Shown here one piece after another: positions 17,408 through 27,204 of a stretch of DNA of 64,000 nt. Under the pieces are notes generated by a model, which searched no databases, was not told the origin of the DNA, and saw only the letters and a program-made list of their open reading frames with translations. Both the position numbers and the translations under genes were made by a program. Numbering within the stretch: position 1 is the first letter of the stretch; each line of letters starts with the position of its first letter. Origin of the DNA: Streptomyces sp. SID12501 (lineage in GTDB: Bacteria > Actinomycetota > Actinomycetes > Streptomycetales > Streptomycetaceae); assembly GCF_010550245.1 (NCBI RefSeq), contig NZ_JAAGLU010000013.1:177828-241827 (forward strand), written 5' to 3'.

Positions 17408-18619
17408 ATGCAGCTGATCCAGTCGACCAAGCTAGCCAACGTCTGTTACGAGATCCGGGGTCCGGTTCTCGAAGAGGCGATGCGGCTCGAGGCGGCAGGG
17501 CATCGCATCCTCAAGCTGAACACCGGGAACCCGGCCGCCTTCGGCTTCGAGGCTCCGCCCGAGATCCTGGAGGACATCCTCCGCAACGTGTCGTCGGCCC
17601 ACGGGTACGGCGACGCGAAGGGGCTGCTGGCGGCGCGCCGGGCGGTCGTCATGCACAACCAGACCCTCGGTATCGAGACGGACGTCGAGCACGTCTTCGT
17701 CGGCAACGGCGTCTCCGAGCTGATCGTGATGGCGATGCAGGCCCTGCTCGACGACGGCGACGAGGTGCTGGTCCCCGCCCCCGACTACCCCCTGTGGACG
17801 GCGGCGGTCTCCCTCTCCGGCGGTACGGCGGTCCACTACCGCTGCGACGAGCAGGCCGACTGGATGCCGGACCTCGCGGACATCGAGCGCAAGGTCACCG
17901 ACCGCACCAAGGCGATCGTCATCATCAACCCGAACAACCCGACGGGCGCGGTGTACGACGACACCATGCTCCGGGGGCTGACGGACATCGCGCGCCGCCA
18001 CAACCTCCTCGTCTGCTCGGACGAGATCTACGACAAGATCCTGTACGACGGCACCACGCACACCTCGACCGCGAAGATCGCCCCCGATCTCCTCACGCTC
18101 ACCTTCAACGGCATGTCGAAGGCGTACCGCGTCGCCGGTTACCGGGTCGGCTGGATGGCGATCTCCGGGCCCCGCGCGCACGCCGACTCGTACATCGAGG
18201 GCCTGACGATCCTGGCGAACATGCGCCTGTGCGCGAACATGCCGGGGCAGCACGGTGTCGTCGCCGCGCTCAGCGGGCGGCAGACCATCAACGACCTGGT
18301 GCTGCCGGGCGGGCGGCTCAAGGAGCAGATGGATGTCGCGTACGACCTGCTCACCCGGATTCCGGGCGTCAGCTGTGTGAAGCCGAAGGGCGCGCTCTAT
18401 CTCTTCCCGCGCCTCGACCCGAACGTCTTCAAGATCAAGGACGACCGGCGGATGGTCCTGGACCTGCTCCGCCGCGAGAAGATCATGGTCGTGCACGGTA
18501 CGGGCTTCAACTGGCCCGAGCAGGACCACTTCCGCGTCGTGACACTGCCCACGGTCGGTGACCTGCGCGACGCGGTGACCCGCATCGGCACCTTCCTGGA
18601 CGGCTACAGCCAGCCGTAA
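17408..18619 (+). CDS. alaA: Alanine-type aminotransferase, class I
   Basis: A 403-residue fold-type I PLP aminotransferase close to bacterial AlaA, which makes alanine from pyruvate and glutamate. Features: LNTGNPAAFGFEAPPEILED near 35, YGDAKGLLAARRAVV, INPNNPTGAVYDD near 178, CSDEIYDKILYDG near 208, and the Schiff-base lysine in TFNGMSKAYRVAGYRVGWM near 240; the Arg that binds the substrate carboxylate is in DHFRVVTLP near the end. ATG 17408 has no obvious ribosome site, so the message may be leaderless; an extension to 17357 is unlikely. It stands alone downstream of the VOC pair. Confidence 0.88.
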   Translation: MQLIQSTKLANVCYEIRGPVLEEAMRLEAAGHRILKLNTGNPAAFGFEAPPEILEDILRNVSSAHGYGDAKGLLAARRAVVMHNQTLGIETDVEHVFVGNGVSELIVMAMQALLDDGDEVLVPAPDYPLWTAAVSLSGGTAVHYRCDEQADWMPDLADIERKVTDRTKAIVIINPNNPTGAVYDDTMLRGLTDIARRHNLLVCSDEIYDKILYDGTTHTSTAKIAPDLLTLTFNGMSKAYRVAGYRVGWMAISGPRAHADSYIEGLTILANMRLCANMPGQHGVVAALSGRQTINDLVLPGGRLKEQMDVAYDLLTRIPGVSCVKPKGALYLFPRLDPNVFKIKDDRRMVLDLLRREKIMVVHGTGFNWPEQDHFRVVTLPTVGDLRDAVTRIGTFLDGYSQP

Positions 18620-18656
18620 ACGTCCTGGAGCCACTTATCCGTGATCGGGCTCAATT

Positions 18657-18679
18657 TTAGACTGAATCTAAGCTAGGAT
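18657..18679 (+). promoter_or_regulatory. Promoter with short palindrome
   Basis: TAGGAT at 18674-18679 matches the Streptomyces -10 consensus. Just upstream, TTAGA-CTGAA-TCTAA (18658-18672) is a small palindrome in an AT-rich patch that ends at the -10, a plausible operator for the following gene. Confidence 0.45.
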
Positions 18680-18712
18680 GGCTTCCTGTCAGCGCACAGG
18701 AGGCCATCTCCC

Positions 18713-19153
18713 ATGTACGAACCGATCCGCACCCCGTCGGTCCACAGCACCCGCAGCGCGCTGGCCGGCACCGCCTCGGACTTCCCCCACAGGTCGCGCG
18801 AGGACGAGCTGGACATCCAGCTGGCCGGCCATCTCGCCGCACTCCTCACCGCCACCGACGAGCTGCGCGCCCTCGCACCGTCCGCCGACCTGGACACCGC
18901 CGCGGAGCGCCTCGCCGGCCAGGTGAGCCGACTGGGCCATGGCCGTACGCCGGTCCGCGCCTCGACCACCGCGACCGCCGCCCCCGACCTCACCGCCCTG
19001 CACCAGCGCGCCCACGCGCTCGCCGGACGGGCTCTGGTCGTCGCGGCCTCCCGCGCCGACACTGCCGCCGCGATTCTCGCCGCCGAACGCATGGACGCCC
19101 ACGCCGAGGCCGCGACCGAGGCCACCGGGCCCCGCGCCCTCGCGTCCCACTGA
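18713..19153 (+). CDS. Hypothetical Ala-rich helical protein
   Basis: A 146-residue protein beginning MYEPIRTPSVHSTRSALAGT. The centre is helical: REDELDIQLAGHLAALLTAT and LHQRAHALAGRALVVAASRA, AAAILAAERMDAHAEAATEA. No signal peptide, membrane helix or known motif. AGGAGGCC precedes the ATG at good spacing, and a -10-like TAGGAT with a palindrome lies about 35 bp upstream, so it is likely expressed and regulated. The helices resemble small DNA- or RNA-associated proteins of Streptomyces, but I cannot assign a function. Confidence 0.7.
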   Translation: MYEPIRTPSVHSTRSALAGTASDFPHRSREDELDIQLAGHLAALLTATDELRALAPSADLDTAAERLAGQVSRLGHGRTPVRASTTATAAPDLTALHQRAHALAGRALVVAASRADTAAAILAAERMDAHAEAATEATGPRALASH

Positions 19154-19344
19154 GCCCTTCCCCGGGCTCCCCTCGACGGCCCCGGTCCGCGCGCTCCCGC
19201 AGCGACGCGCGGACCGGGTGCCACTTCACTGCGTTCGCTTGAGCAGGGGGTTGTTGTGGCGCCGGGTTGTGAAGTGCCGTTGGGTGGGGTGCGATTCGCC
19301 GTAAGCGGCTCCGTGGTGTGCGGCTGCAGGCCCGCCGTGGCTTG

Positions 19345-19376
19345 TCGCGCAGTTCCCCGCGCCCCTTAGGGCGCGT
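19345..19376. repeat. Interspersed repeat, copy 2
   Basis: Shares CGCGCAGTTCCCCGCGCCCC with the copy at 3739-3770, followed by TTAGGGCGCG in place of the fuller hairpin. Not a coding region in either strand here. Confidence 0.65.
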
Positions 19377-19436
19377 TGCGTACCGGGACCAGTGCTTCAC
19401 CCTCCGTTCATCCTCGTAACCGGGGAACGTTGGATT

Positions 19437-19454
19437 CCGGGAGCACGCTCCCGG
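19437..19454 (+). promoter_or_regulatory. Palindrome covering the ribosome site
   Basis: CCGGGAGC-AC-GCTCCCGG is a perfect 8-bp-arm palindrome ending 1 nt before the GTG at 19456. The only ribosome-site-like GGGAG is in its left arm, so a message hairpin could hide it; it may equally be a protein-binding site. Confidence 0.5.
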
Positions 19455-19455
19455 C

Positions 19456-20541
19456 GTGAGACGAATCGCAGGGATTGTCCTCGCGGTCCTGCTGATCGGC
19501 GGCGTGGTGGCAGCCGTCGTGGCGGGCCGGGACAACGGGGACCGGAGCACGGCAACGAAGACCGTGCGTGGAGTGATCGGGTCGGAGAAGGCGGAGTTCT
19601 TCGCCGATCCCGACGTGGTGAAAGCCCTTGCCGCCAAGGGCTACACCGTGCGGACGGAGACCTCCGGGTCGTGGGCCATGGAAGGGCTGGACCTCAAGGG
19701 GTACGACTTCGCCTTCCCGTCCAGCCAGGCGCCCGCCGACGAACTGGCCGCCAAGTACAAGGCACGGCAACCCCTGCCGCGCCCCTTCTACTCACCGCTC
19801 GTCGTCGTGGCCCACCGCAACGCCGCCGGGGTGCTGGCCACCAACGGACTCGCGACGCTCGACGAGGGCCAGCAGCGCGGCACCCTCAAGATGGCCGCCT
19901 ATCTCGCCGCCGCCGACAAGGACCGCACCTGGCAGCAGCTCAAGGGCGCTGAGAAATACGGGGAGTTGACCGGCACCCTCTACATCGCCTCCACCGACCC
20001 GGAGAGTTCCAGCTCCGGCGCCCTCTACCTCGCCGCCACCAGCTACGTGGCGAACGGGGGCCGGGTGGTGGCGAGCGACGCCGACATCGACCGCACCGCG
20101 CCCCTGATGCACAAGCTGGTCAGCGTCCAGGGCGCCCAACAGCCCAGCTCCGACGCGGCGTTCCGGGACTTCGTGAGCGGCGCCGGAAACCCGCTGGTCC
20201 TGGTGTACGAGTCGCAGGTCGCCTCGCTCCTCGGGGACCGGCAGAGCGCCGGCGACCTCACCGTCCTCTACCCGGACACCACCGCCAACAGCGACCACAC
20301 CGTCGTACCACTGACCGAAGAGGGTCGCGCACTCGGTGAACTCCTCAGCGACGACCCGGTGTTGCGCAAGCTGGCCGTCCGGCACGGGTTCCGGCCGCAG
20401 GGCGACGCCGCCGAGTTCGTCGCGGCCACCGCCGCCCACGCCGCCTACCTCAACCAGAGACTGACCGGCGTCCGGCAGGCGCCCGTGCCCACCTCCAAGG
20501 TGCTGCACGAGATGGCGCGCCGGGCCCGAGGACAGTCATGA
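19456..20541 (+). CDS. Membrane-anchored solute-binding-like protein
   Basis: A 361-residue protein with an N-terminal membrane anchor (GIVLAVLLIGGVVAAVVAG, about 5-23) and an extracytoplasmic domain of the periplasmic-binding-protein type. The domain begins RGVIGSEKAEFFADPDVVKA and includes MEGLDLKGYDFAFPSSQAPA, YSPLVVVAHRNAAGVL and a LYIASTDPESSSSGALYLAA segment like the tungstate/molybdate/phosphate-binding loop SSSG. No lipobox Cys is present. It is the first gene of the operon with TelA and the VWA lipoprotein, 16 bp before telA. Bound ligand unknown; an oxyanion or peptide is possible. GTG at 19456 is preceded by a hairpin. Confidence 0.8.
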   Translation: MRRIAGIVLAVLLIGGVVAAVVAGRDNGDRSTATKTVRGVIGSEKAEFFADPDVVKALAAKGYTVRTETSGSWAMEGLDLKGYDFAFPSSQAPADELAAKYKARQPLPRPFYSPLVVVAHRNAAGVLATNGLATLDEGQQRGTLKMAAYLAAADKDRTWQQLKGAEKYGELTGTLYIASTDPESSSSGALYLAATSYVANGGRVVASDADIDRTAPLMHKLVSVQGAQQPSSDAAFRDFVSGAGNPLVLVYESQVASLLGDRQSAGDLTVLYPDTTANSDHTVVPLTEEGRALGELLSDDPVLRKLAVRHGFRPQGDAAEFVAATAAHAAYLNQRLTGVRQAPVPTSKVLHEMARRARGQS

Positions 20542-20557
20542 CCAGGGGGAATCACAC

Positions 20558-21805
20558 GTGAATTTCCAGAAGCCGAGCCAGAACACGACCGACAACCAGA
20601 ACACGACCGACAACACGAGCCAGAACAGCAGCCAGAGCGGCGACGACATCTTCACGCTCACCCCGCCCGAGCCCGTCGCGGCCGTGCCGCGCGAGAAGGC
20701 CGGCGGTCTCGTGCCCGTCGACGACAGTGTCCGTACGGACATGGCCCGCAAGGCCGCCGAGTACGTCGGCCGGCTCGCCGCCCTCGACGCCCGCTCGCCC
20801 GAGTTCGCGGGCCGGGTCGGGGAGATCACCGGCCTCGGCGCCGGTGAGATGCGGACCGCCGCCGCGCAGTCCAACCGCATGCTGGAACGGGCCGTCCGCA
20901 GCCTGCCGAGCAACGGCGGTGACGCCCAGTCGCAGGTGGCGGGCTCGCTCGTCGAACTCCGGCGCGTGGTGGAGGACCTGGACCCGCGTGACCTGCCCAC
21001 GGGCAAGGGCCGGAAGTTCCTCTCCAAGCTGCCGGGCGGCAACAGACTGCGCGACCACGTCGCGAAGTACGCCTCCTCGCAGGCGACCCTGAACAAGATC
21101 GTGGGCTCGCTGCGCGGCGGACAGGACGAACTGCGCAGAGACAGCGCGGCGTTGCAGACCGAACGCGTCCACCTCTGGGAGACCATGGGCAAACTCCAGG
21201 AGTACGTCGTCCTGACCGAAGCCCTGGACTCCGCCGTCGAGCAGCACATCGGCGCCGTCGACGCGGCCGATCCGGCGGGCGCCGACAACCTGCGCGCCGA
21301 TGTTCTCTTCCCGGTCCGGCAGAAGCACCAGGACCTGCTGACCCAGCTCGCGGTATGCGCACAGGGCTACCTCGCCATGGACGTCGTACGCCGCAACAAC
21401 GACGAGCTGATCAAGGGGGTCGACCGCGCGGCCACCACGACCGTGTCCGCGCTGCGCATCTCCGTGATGCTGGCCGGCGCCCTCGACAACCAGAAGAAGG
21501 TCATCGAGCAGGTCAACGCACTGCGCGGGACCACCGAGGACCTCATCCGGGGCAACGCGGAGATGCTCGCCACGCAGAGCGGCGAGATCCAGCGGATCGC
21601 CGCCGACCCGGCCGTCGGGGCGGAGACCCTCAAGAACGCCTTCCAGCAGATCTACCGCACCCTCGACACCATCGACACCTACAAGGTCCAGGCGACCGAG
21701 GCGATGGCGGCGACGGTGGAGTCGCTGACCTCCGAACTCCAGCACGCGAGCGCCTACTTGGAACGCAGCCGGTCCCGGGGCGCGCTGGACGGAGGCCAGG
21801 TATGA
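20558..21805 (+). CDS. telA: TelA family toxic-anion resistance protein
   Basis: A 415-residue TelA/KlaA homologue. The first 50 residues are a low-complexity, Asn/Gln/Thr-rich lead (NTTDNQNTTDNTSQNSSQSG), then a helical domain: RKAAEYVGRLAALDARSPEF, REDERLHLWETMGKL-like helix near 205, GAVDAADP, and the conserved YLAMDVVRRNNDELIKGVDR (about 272-292), then ALRISVMLAGALDNQKKVIE. The family was named for tellurite resistance but its mechanism is still unclear. No membrane segment. GTG/ATG start is preceded by a GGGGGAAT-type site. Its stop overlaps the VWA gene start (ATGA), tying the two proteins in production. Confidence 0.88.
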   Translation: MNFQKPSQNTTDNQNTTDNTSQNSSQSGDDIFTLTPPEPVAAVPREKAGGLVPVDDSVRTDMARKAAEYVGRLAALDARSPEFAGRVGEITGLGAGEMRTAAAQSNRMLERAVRSLPSNGGDAQSQVAGSLVELRRVVEDLDPRDLPTGKGRKFLSKLPGGNRLRDHVAKYASSQATLNKIVGSLRGGQDELRRDSAALQTERVHLWETMGKLQEYVVLTEALDSAVEQHIGAVDAADPAGADNLRADVLFPVRQKHQDLLTQLAVCAQGYLAMDVVRRNNDELIKGVDRAATTTVSALRISVMLAGALDNQKKVIEQVNALRGTTEDLIRGNAEMLATQSGEIQRIAADPAVGAETLKNAFQQIYRTLDTIDTYKVQATEAMAATVESLTSELQHASAYLERSRSRGALDGGQV

Positions 21806-23370
21806 GCAGAACCCACCGGCGCACGGCAACCGCCGCTCTCGCGCTCGCCCTCCTGACCGCCACCGTCACGGCCTCCGGCTGCACGGCGCAGAACTCGTCC
21901 CAGGACCCGGCCGCCCCGGCCGCCCCCGAGCCCGGCACCCTCCGTGTCCTCGCCTCCAGCGAACTCTCCGACATGAAGCCGGTCCTCGCCAAGGTCGAGA
22001 AGGACACCGGCATCAAGGTCCGGCCCACCTACATGGGCACCCTCGACGCCGTCGAGCTGCTGGCGAAGGGGAAGACGGACGGGGTGTACGACGCCCTGTG
22101 GCTGTCCTCCAACGACTATCTGCGGCTGCGTCCCGACGCGGCGAAGAAGGTCGTGTCCGAGACGTCCGTCATGTCGAGCCCGGTCGCGATCGGCGTCAGG
22201 GACGCCACCGTCGCAGAGTTGGGCTGGAAGCCCGACCAGGTCACCTGGTCCCAGGTCGAGGAGGCGGTACGGGACGGCAGGCTGACGTACGGCATGACCG
22301 ACCCCGCGCGCTCCAACTCCGGCTTCTCCACACTGGTTTCGGTCGCCTCGGGACTGTCCGGGGCACAGGCCGCGCTGACCGACGCCGACGTGACGAAGGC
22401 GTCCCCGCGGCTGAAGGAGTTCTTCAAGGGGCAGAAGCTGACGTCCGGTTCGTCGGGCTGGCTGGCCGCAGCGTACGAGCGGCGCGGCACCGTCGACGCC
22501 CTCCTCAACTACGAGTCCGTCCTCAAGGGCATCCCGGGACTCACGGTGATCCGCCCGCGCGACGGAGTCGTCACCGCCGACTACCCGGTCACCTCGCTCG
22601 CGTCGACCGACGCGGCGACCCGGGAGGACGTCCGCCGGCTGACGGAGGCCCTGCGCACCCCGGCGACACAGCGCGAGATCACCGACGTCACCCACCGCCG
22701 TCCGGTCGTCGCCTCCGTACCGCCCGCGGCCGGGCTCGACACCTCCCGCCGCCGTGAACTCCCCTTCCCCGGCAGCCGGTCCGTCGCCGACGGCCTGCTC
22801 GACGCGTACGAGAACGAGCTGCGCCGCCCCTCGCGGACGGTGTACGTCCTCGACACCTCGGGCTCGATGGAGGGCGAGCGGCTGGCCGGGCTGAAGCAGG
22901 CGCTGCGTGGTCTCACCGGCGACTTCCGGCAGCGCGAGGAGGTCACGCTGATGCCGTTCGGCTCGGACGTGAAGAGCGTACGGACGCATGTCGTGAGCCC
23001 CTCCGATCCGCAGAGCGGACTCGACGCGATCCGCCGGGACACCGACGGGCTGGCGGCGGACGGCGACACCGCGATCTACACCTCGCTGGAGAAGGCGTAC
23101 GAGCAACTCGGCGCCGACCGGGACACGTTCACGTCGATCGTGCTGATGACGGACGGCGAGAACACGGCGGGCGCGAAGGCGGCGGAGTTCGACGGCTTCT
23201 ACCGGCAACTCCCCGTCCGGCAGCGGGAGATACCCGTCTTCCCCATCCTCTTCGGCGACTCCGACCGCTCCGAGCTGGCGCACATCGCCGACCTGACCGG
23301 TGGTCGCCTCTTCGACGCCCAGGACGGCTCGCTCGACGGCGCGTTCAAGGAGATCCGTGGCTACCAGTAG
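21802..23370 (+). CDS. Lipoprotein with substrate-binding and VWA domains
   Basis: A 522-residue exported protein with two parts. The signal peptide ends in a lipobox, TVTASGC (Cys near residue 27). Residues 45-300 form a bacterial solute-binding domain (LRVLASSELSDMKPVLAKVE, VEKDTGIKVRPTYMGTLDAV, GMTDPARSNSGFSTLVSVAS). Residues about 345-520 form a von Willebrand A domain with an intact MIDAS: DTSGSM near 352, the Thr in SDGDTAIYTS region and the Asp in VLMTDGEN. Such fusions are known in actinomycetes beside TelA but their ligands are unknown. ATG at 21802 overlaps the TelA stop. Confidence 0.88.
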   Translation: MSRTHRRTATAALALALLTATVTASGCTAQNSSQDPAAPAAPEPGTLRVLASSELSDMKPVLAKVEKDTGIKVRPTYMGTLDAVELLAKGKTDGVYDALWLSSNDYLRLRPDAAKKVVSETSVMSSPVAIGVRDATVAELGWKPDQVTWSQVEEAVRDGRLTYGMTDPARSNSGFSTLVSVASGLSGAQAALTDADVTKASPRLKEFFKGQKLTSGSSGWLAAAYERRGTVDALLNYESVLKGIPGLTVIRPRDGVVTADYPVTSLASTDAATREDVRRLTEALRTPATQREITDVTHRRPVVASVPPAAGLDTSRRRELPFPGSRSVADGLLDAYENELRRPSRTVYVLDTSGSMEGERLAGLKQALRGLTGDFRQREEVTLMPFGSDVKSVRTHVVSPSDPQSGLDAIRRDTDGLAADGDTAIYTSLEKAYEQLGADRDTFTSIVLMTDGENTAGAKAAEFDGFYRQLPVRQREIPVFPILFGDSDRSELAHIADLTGGRLFDAQDGSLDGAFKEIRGYQ

Positions 23371-23995
23371 GTTCATGGGAATCGGGGGGTTTCTGAGGTT
23401 TCTGCGGTTCCTGGAGTCCCGCAAGAACATCGCCGGGAGCGCGTGCGGGCTGGTGGGCCTCGGCCTGACCTTCACCGGTGTGGCGGGACCGTACTGGCCG
23501 GTCGTCGTCGCCGGACTGTACGGCGCGGGCGCGCTGATCGCCCCGCCGGAGCGGCAGCCGGTGCCGGACTTCCCGGACCCGTCCGCGCAGCTCTCCGCCC
23601 AACTCGACGAGCTGCGGGGGGATTTCGGCCGGTTGCTGACGTACCTCGAAGGCGTCGAACTGCCGCCCGCCGCCGATGGCCGACTCACCGAGTTGACCGG
23701 ACTCCTCACGGCGCTGCTGGACCCCGACTGGTCCGGCGAGGTCCTGGCAACCGACCCGGAGGGCGTCCACGCGCTCTCCCGGGCCGTACGCCAGGACGTG
23801 CCGGAGGCCGTCGACACCTTCGTACGGACCCGGTGGTGGACCCGGCTGACCCCGGGCGCCGAACCGCCGGAACGGCACCTGGAACGACAGCTCGGGCTGC
23901 TGCACGAGGAGGCGGAGCGGTTGGCGGTGAGCCTCCGGGAGGCGGAGGCCCGACGCCAGGAGACGCACACCCGCTACCTGGAGGGCCGCGCATAA
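23357..23995 (+). CDS. Membrane protein of the VWA/TelA operon
   Basis: A 212-residue protein from GTG 23357, chosen because AAGGAG stands just before it; the next start, ATG 23375, has a weaker site. It overlaps the VWA gene end by 14 bp. Residues 28-62 hold two short hydrophobic helices (ACGLVGLGLTFTGVAGPYWP, VVVAGLYGAGALIAP). The rest is soluble and charged, with two helical sections (LDELRGDFGRLLTYLEGVEL and LLHEEAERLAVSLREAEARR). It may be the inner-membrane partner of the operon. I do not recognise it beyond the local association. Confidence 0.78.
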   Translation: MATSRFMGIGGFLRFLRFLESRKNIAGSACGLVGLGLTFTGVAGPYWPVVVAGLYGAGALIAPPERQPVPDFPDPSAQLSAQLDELRGDFGRLLTYLEGVELPPAADGRLTELTGLLTALLDPDWSGEVLATDPEGVHALSRAVRQDVPEAVDTFVRTRWWTRLTPGAEPPERHLERQLGLLHEEAERLAVSLREAEARRQETHTRYLEGRA

Positions 23996-24000
23996 CCCCT

Positions 24001-24093
24001 GGGGGCTCCGCCCCCGGACGGGCTGAAAATCGAAGGACCACCGCGGCCGGTCATGACGACGTCGCAGGTCAGGGCAAGTCCGACCGGCCGCGG
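24001..24093. terminator. Hairpins between convergent operons
   Basis: GGGGGC-TCC-GCCCCC (24001-24015) follows the VWA operon. CCGCGGCCGGTC (24041-24052) pairs perfectly with GACCGGCCGCGG (24082-24093) over a 29-nt loop. These can terminate both the operon and pckG, which converge here. Confidence 0.55.
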
Positions 24094-24110
24094 AGTTATC
24101 GAGGTGGGCC

Positions 24111-25973
<1,863 letters not shown>

Positions 25974-26322
25974 GATCTGCTCCTTGAATGAGGGTTTTTT
26001 GTTGACTGCCCCTTGGGGGCTGCGACCCGGATGCTTCACGATATTGATCAATGGCGCTCATCCGGTGCCGACCGCACTCATTTGATCATCCGACTGGAGC
26101 GCCCATCTGTCCAGAGGGCCTCACACCTGAGCGACGTGACCATTGCCACTCATTCGCCGCCCGCCCAGGCGTTTCCTCCGGGTCACCACGCATTCACCTG
26201 GCGCACCCGAGCGCCGAGCCGGCCCCGATGCCGCCCCAATGCACATGAGAGGCTGGCCACTTCCGGCCCTTCCATCCCCGGACTGACGCGTAACTTACGG
26301 TTCCGTAGGTACGATTGCCGTC
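25974..26322. other. Divergent promoter region of pckG and trhA
   Basis: A 349-bp gap. It holds the AAGGAG ribosome site of pckG next to its start and, at the other end, the palindrome and -10 box of trhA (26293-26315). A TTGATCAATG patch lies at 26045. No gene visible. Confidence 0.5.
26293..26315 (+). promoter_or_regulatory. trhA promoter with palindromic operator
   Basis: ACTTACGG-TT-CCGTAGGT (26293-26310, 7 of 8 arm bases paired) abuts a -10-like TACGAT (26310-26315), which lies 7 nt before the ATG at 26323, so the message may be leaderless and repressed by a dimer bound over the -10 region. Confidence 0.5.
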
Positions 26323-27042
26323 ATGACTGCGTCCGCCCCCGACGCGCCCCTGGACTCGCCGGCCGTCGGCCGCAGTCCCCTGGCGCTCTCGCTGCCACAT
26401 TCCGATGAGATCAAGCCCAAACTGCGCGGCTGGCTGCATCTCGGCATGTTTCCGGCCGTACTCATCTCCGGCCTGGTGCTCACCGCGCTCGCCAGTTCGA
26501 GCCGGGCACGCATCGCCTGCGGGATCTTCACTCTCACCGCCTGCCTGCTGTTCGGCGTGAGCGCGCTCTACCACCGCGGCACCTGGAGCCCGCGCATGGA
26601 CGGCGTCCTGCGCAGGCTCGACCACGCGAACATCTTCCTGATCATCGCGGGCACCTACACCCCGCTGACGATGCTGCTGCTCCCGGCGAGCAAGGGTCAG
26701 TGGCTGCTGTGGAGCATCTGGGGTGCGGCCGTGGCCGGCATCGCCTTCCGCGTGTTCTGGGTCGGCGCCCCGCGCTGGCTCTACACCCCCTGCTACATCG
26801 CGATGGGCTGGGCGGCCGTCTTCTTCCTGCCGGACTTCATGCGCGCGGGCGGCATCACCGTCCTGGTACTGGTCCTCGTCGGCGGACTCCTCTACAGCGC
26901 GGGCGGCGTGATCTACGGGCTCCAGCGCCCCAACCCGTCACCGCGCTGGTTCGGTTTCCACGAGGTGTTCCACTCCCTGACCCTCGCGGCCTTCGTCGCG
27001 CACTACATCGGCATCTCGATGGTGGCCTACCAACACGGGTAA
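26323..27042 (+). CDS. trhA: TrhA / hemolysin III family membrane protein
   Basis: A 239-residue seven-helix protein of the PAQR/hemolysin III family. Conserved His and Ser/Asp positions of the family metal site are visible in GVSALYHRGTWSPRMDGVLR RLDH (split here) and HEVFHSLTLAAFVAHYIGI near the C-terminus. A charged N-terminus (about 45 residues) precedes the first helix (GMFPAVLISGLVLTALASS). Bacterial TrhA members influence membrane fatty-acid and energy status; haemolysis is a historical name. No ribosome site precedes ATG 26323 and a -10 box lies 7 nt upstream, so leaderless translation is likely. A strong terminator follows. Confidence 0.9.
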   Translation: MTASAPDAPLDSPAVGRSPLALSLPHSDEIKPKLRGWLHLGMFPAVLISGLVLTALASSSRARIACGIFTLTACLLFGVSALYHRGTWSPRMDGVLRRLDHANIFLIIAGTYTPLTMLLLPASKGQWLLWSIWGAAVAGIAFRVFWVGAPRWLYTPCYIAMGWAAVFFLPDFMRAGGITVLVLVLVGGLLYSAGGVIYGLQRPNPSPRWFGFHEVFHSLTLAAFVAHYIGISMVAYQHG

Positions 27043-27091
27043 CCCCCGCCCCTCTACCCCGCCCCTCTACCCCTCCCCCCTTCCCTCCGAG

Positions 27092-27122
27092 ATGGCCGCG
27101 GCTTCCGAGCCGCGGCCATTTT
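27092..27122 (+). terminator. Rho-independent terminator after trhA
   Basis: ATGGCCGCGGCT (27092-27103), loop TCCG, and perfect complement AGCCGCGGCCAT (27108-27119) followed by TTTT. One of the clearest terminators in the window. Confidence 0.85.
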
Positions 27123-27167
27123 CTGTGCCCTCGCCTCCGATTTCCGCTCCCTCACATCCACATCAGG

Positions 27168-27198
27168 TTGACAGTCACCACCTTTTGGAAGCTACTCT
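27168..27198 (+). promoter_or_regulatory. Candidate promoter of the MFS exporter
   Basis: TTGACA at 27168-27173 and TACTCT at 27193-27198 are 19 bp apart, slightly wide. The ATG at 27205 is 7 nt after the -10 and has no ribosome site, so a leaderless message is possible. Confidence 0.45.
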
Positions 27199-27204
27199 CA
27201 TTTC

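Larger units (their letters stand above)
19154..19455. other. Intergenic region with repeat copy and hairpin
   Basis: About 300 bp between the Ala-rich protein and the VWA/TelA operon. It holds the second copy of the CGCAGTTCCCCGCGCCCC repeat (19345-19376) and the palindrome at 19437-19454. No gene seen. Confidence 0.6.

Noticed and set aside
21754..23970. A 738-codon minus-strand frame over the VWA operon
   Set aside because: Antisense shadow: composition is Arg/Gly/Val-rich and the plus strand carries clear domains with ribosome sites.
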